DNA from: Desulfuromonadales bacterium
Lineage (GTDB): Bacteria; Desulfobacterota; Desulfuromonadia; Desulfuromonadales; BM103
Assembly: GCA_030614505.1 (NCBI GenBank)
Contig: JAUWTX010000131.1
Coordinates: 1 to 6,400 of the forward strand
Length of the DNA stretch: 6,400 bases
Reading direction: 5' to 3'
The notes below the pieces were generated by a model that was not told the origin of the DNA, made no database searches, and saw only the letters and a list, made by a program, of their open reading frames with translations. Positions 4,638 to 6,400 of this stretch are shown piece by piece; the first letter of the stretch is position 1, and each line of letters starts with the position of its first letter. A program made the position numbers and the translations under genes.

Positions 4638-5483
4638 TCAAGGCAGCGAATCAGACGAGGAGGCTTCGTTTTCATTGTGTTTGGACTGTTGTTCGAGCTC
4701 TCGGACGCGGTTGCTCATCTTCTGAAAAGAATTTGCCAGTTGAGCAATTTCGCCGCTGACCTCAGGAAAATCATCTCCAAGATTATCACCCATCTGACCT
4801 TCGGTAAAGTCGACAAGTTGCCTGATCGGCAGAAGCACCTGGCGATAAAGAAGGGCACAGACGACACCAACCGTGAGAATCAGAATCATGCCGCTGAACA
4901 CAATCATGCGGTTCTGTAATTGGCCAAGAGTTTTATAAAGATGGGCCTGGGAGACACCGAGATCAAGAGTCCCCAGCAGGCTTTGATCGGCTTCGTGAAA
5001 ATGACAAGCAGAGTTGGAACATTCCGGGGCATTATAGATCGGCGCTGTAATCGCCAGCACATCTTTGCCTGTTTCATTGGTGAACTGGCGGGCCTGTGCC
5101 ATGGTGCCCAGACTGCTTTTTGGCTTCGACCCGGAATGACACTCACTACAACCAGCCTCTGACTTATCGATAAGCTGATTGAGTTCCTGGCTGTCATGGG
5201 AAAACATGATCAGCCCCTTCTTGTTGAATATCCTTACATGCTCAACCTGGTGCTGCTCACCAATGCTGAGGATGATATTGCTTAAGGTCTCCCGATCATC
5301 CTTGAGCATTGCGTAACTCGTCGACCTGATCACAGTATCAGCAAGGTCGGCTGCATGTTCGATCTCACCTTCAATAAGGTCCTGCTTAATAAAGGTATAC
5401 AGCAACACACTGCAGGCGATGACGAATCCGGTCACAGCACAGGCAACCGGGATAATAGCGCGACCGTTTATGCTGCTGAACAT
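4638..5483 (-). CDS. Periplasmic c-type heme sensor with HAMP domain and no output domain
   Basis: A 281-residue membrane protein laid out like the N-terminal half of a sensor kinase or chemoreceptor. TM1 spans about 10-32, a periplasmic sensing domain about 33-192, TM2 about 193-213, and a HAMP linker about 214-266 starting with the usual 'LLPIRQLVDFTEGQMGDN' pattern. The periplasmic part contains a canonical c-heme site, C112-S-E-C115-H116, and a second Cys pair in a CX4CH arrangement, C155-SNSA-C160-H161, in the context PIYNAPEC...CHFHEADQSLLGTLDLGVS. That context is familiar from heme-containing sensor kinases of Geobacter/Desulfuromonas relatives. The protein should therefore carry one and perhaps two covalent hemes and respond to redox state or a small ligand. 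After HAMP there is only a short coiled coil (VRELEQQSK) and a Glu/Ser-rich tail. The H-box, ATPase, MCP hairpin, GGDEF and EAL domains are all absent. A strong AAGGAGG site sets the start. It follows a HybB/NrfD-like gene by 69 bases. Confidence 0.88.
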   Translation of the reverse strand: MFSSINGRAIIPVACAVTGFVIACSVLLYTFIKQDLIEGEIEHAADLADTVIRSTSYAMLKDDRETLSNIILSIGEQHQVEHVRIFNKKGLIMFSHDSQELNQLIDKSEAGCSECHSGSKPKSSLGTMAQARQFTNETGKDVLAITAPIYNAPECSNSACHFHEADQSLLGTLDLGVSQAHLYKTLGQLQNRMIVFSGMILILTVGVVCALLYRQVLLPIRQLVDFTEGQMGDNLGDDFPEVSGEIAQLANSFQKMSNRVRELEQQSKHNENEASSSDSLP

Positions 5484-5489
5484 GACAAA

Positions 5490-5496
5490 CCTCCTT
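5490..5496 (-). promoter_or_regulatory. Near-perfect Shine-Dalgarno of the heme sensor gene
   Basis: AAGGAGG on the minus strand, 6 nt before the ATG at 5483. It begins only 4 nt after the base of a 17-bp hairpin, so folding could influence ribosome access. Confidence 0.8.
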
Positions 5497-5500
5497 GCAT

Positions 5501-5539
5501 GACATCCGCGGGACCGTTTGATACGGCCCCGCAGATATC
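5501..5539 (-). other. 17-bp intercistronic RNA hairpin
   Basis: On the minus strand GATATCTGCGGGGCCGT (5539-5523) pairs along its full length with ACGGTCCCGCGGATGTC (5517-5501) around a 5-nt loop, ATCAA. Three pairs are G-U wobbles (5537/5503, 5533/5507, 5527/5513). On the plus strand those positions would be A-C mismatches, so the fold is specific to the transcript of the minus-strand genes. No U-tract follows, so it is not a normal intrinsic terminator. Position between the two genes suggests an mRNA stability or processing element, or translational control of the sensor gene. Confidence 0.75.
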
Positions 5540-5552
5540 GTTTAACTCAGGC

Positions 5553-6400
5553 TTAATCGATCTTGCGATAGACGGCATTAGCCGGAGATGCTGTCGTGCT
5601 GACCGGTGCTGCCTTGACCGCTTCAGGAACAAGCGCTTCTTGCGGTACAGTTTTCCACGAATAGAGAATCGGCAGACGGTAGAGAATGAAACGGTAGGTC
5701 GCTACGTAAACCATAAAGAGCGTCACAGCGACAATAAATTCAAAAATGTGCGGGATTTCCTGATAAAGCTGCCAGTTGAAAGTGATCAGTGCTGTATTCA
5801 ACCGATTCAGGACTACGCCAAAAACTGTGAGAGCTCCACCCCATCTGGCCAAAGTGGCAACCTGGTGACGAATGGCATAGGCAAAGATCACGAGAGGCAG
5901 AACTACACCCACGAACATCTCGAAGAGGAACCACACGCCCCAGCCAGTTGCCAGATAAGCCCATTCGTTGTCGTGAGCGACGCCAATAAACTTGATAACC
6001 AGATAGGTAATCAGACCCATACTGGCCCCTTTGGCTATACCGAGAGTACAGCGATCAAGGCTGTCGAGGAACTCATCATCGCAACGCCAGGCCATGGTCT
6101 TCTTGACTATGGTGCTGACAACAATCACCATACAAAGCCCTGCTGGAATCGCCGAAACGAAGAAATGAATCCACTGGAAAGACGATGAAAACCAGAGGGG
6201 GTGAACCTTGCCCGGGGAGTAGTTAAAGAGCGCCCCCAGAGCACCCTGGTGTAACGTGGAGAGGATGATGCCGGAAACCGTCAGGCCGATGGTAATCTTC
6301 CTGACAAAACGCTTGCCGCCCAGCCAGTCCATCCACTCGAAAAAAGCGACCGAAACTTCGGCAATCTGTACTGACAGGTAGGTGGCGACATGCCAGGCGA
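5553..6400 (-). CDS. HybB/NrfD-like quinol-interacting membrane subunit, C-terminal part
   Basis: The frame runs open through the right edge. The 281 visible residues lack the N-terminus, and relatives of about 380-400 residues suggest roughly 100 are missing; the Met encoded at 6332 is internal. The protein is polytopic, with about seven or eight hydrophobic segments visible. The stretch GIILSTLHQGALGALF, followed by KVHPLWFSS and a helix with FFVSAIPAGLCMVIVV, is a close match to the HybB branch of the NrfD/PsrC family. These are inner-membrane subunits that exchange electrons between the quinone pool and a periplasmic iron-sulfur or multiheme partner, and carry no cofactor of their own. 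The C-terminal tail is Ala/Val/Pro-rich and ends ANAVYRKID. The partner subunits (ferredoxin-like protein, multiheme cytochromes, or hydrogenase) should be encoded upstream, beyond 6400. Downstream genes on the same strand encode a heme sensor and a four-helix membrane protein. Confidence 0.88.
   Translation of the reverse strand, partial: AWHVATYLSVQIAEVSVAFFEWMDWLGGKRFVRKITIGLTVSGIILSTLHQGALGALFNYSPGKVHPLWFSSSFQWIHFFVSAIPAGLCMVIVVSTIVKKTMAWRCDDEFLDSLDRCTLGIAKGASMGLITYLVIKFIGVAHDNEWAYLATGWGVWFLFEMFVGVVLPLVIFAYAIRHQVATLARWGGALTVFGVVLNRLNTALITFNWQLYQEIPHIFEFIVAVTLFMVYVATYRFILYRLPILYSWKTVPQEALVPEAVKAAPVSTTASPANAVYRKID

Noticed and set aside
5355..6188. Long open frame of 277 codons on the plus strand
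   Set aside because: It lies opposite the heme sensor and HybB/NrfD-like genes, both of which have clear family motifs. Its translation has no domain, is low in hydrophobic structure and has no ribosome site.

Overview
The window looks like ordinary chromosomal DNA, roughly half G+C by eye, from a Gram-negative respiratory bacterium. The best guess is a Desulfuromonas/Geobacter-type member of the Desulfuromonadota (old Deltaproteobacteria). That guess rests on a periplasmic heme-sensor protein with a CX2CH and a CX4CH motif downstream of a HybB/NrfD-type quinol-oxidising membrane subunit; both are typical of these metal- and sulfur-respiring bacteria. No species can be named from sequence alone.

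Left part (1-2922, + strand): the 3' end of a multidrug-resistance-type DMT transporter (2-604); a LysE/RhtB-family amino-acid exporter (751-1377); a small membrane-anchored protein with an NTF2-like-looking extracytoplasmic domain (1442-1927); and, 17 nt further on, a PLP-dependent cysteine-synthase-family enzyme (1945-2922). The enzyme has a modified substrate loop (SSGSTS instead of TSGNTG) and an unusual six-cysteine segment. The exporter and the enzyme may be linked in cysteine/O-acetylserine or related thiol metabolism, but this is inference.

Middle part (2923-4043, + strand): a GFA-family zinc protein (3047-3454) with all seven expected cysteines; a 10-bp perfect hairpin overlapping its stop codon and followed by a T-rich stretch; then a secreted, highly charged coiled-coil protein of unknown function (3507-4043).

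Right part (6400-4040, - strand): an apparent three-gene operon read right to left. It holds the C-terminal 281 residues of a HybB/NrfD-like polytopic subunit (5553 to beyond the window edge), a heme-binding HAMP sensor that ends without any kinase or other output domain (4638-5483), and a four-helix membrane protein of unknown function (4040-4573). A 17-bp hairpin fills most of the gap between the first two and sits 4 nt before a near-perfect Shine-Dalgarno. The last gene converges on the coiled-coil gene so tightly that the two stop codons overlap.

No tRNA, rRNA, CRISPR array, insertion sequence or phage gene was seen. No gap between genes exceeds about 150 bases. The points most worth a second look are the output-less heme sensor with its intercistronic hairpin, and the cysteine-rich PLP enzyme.
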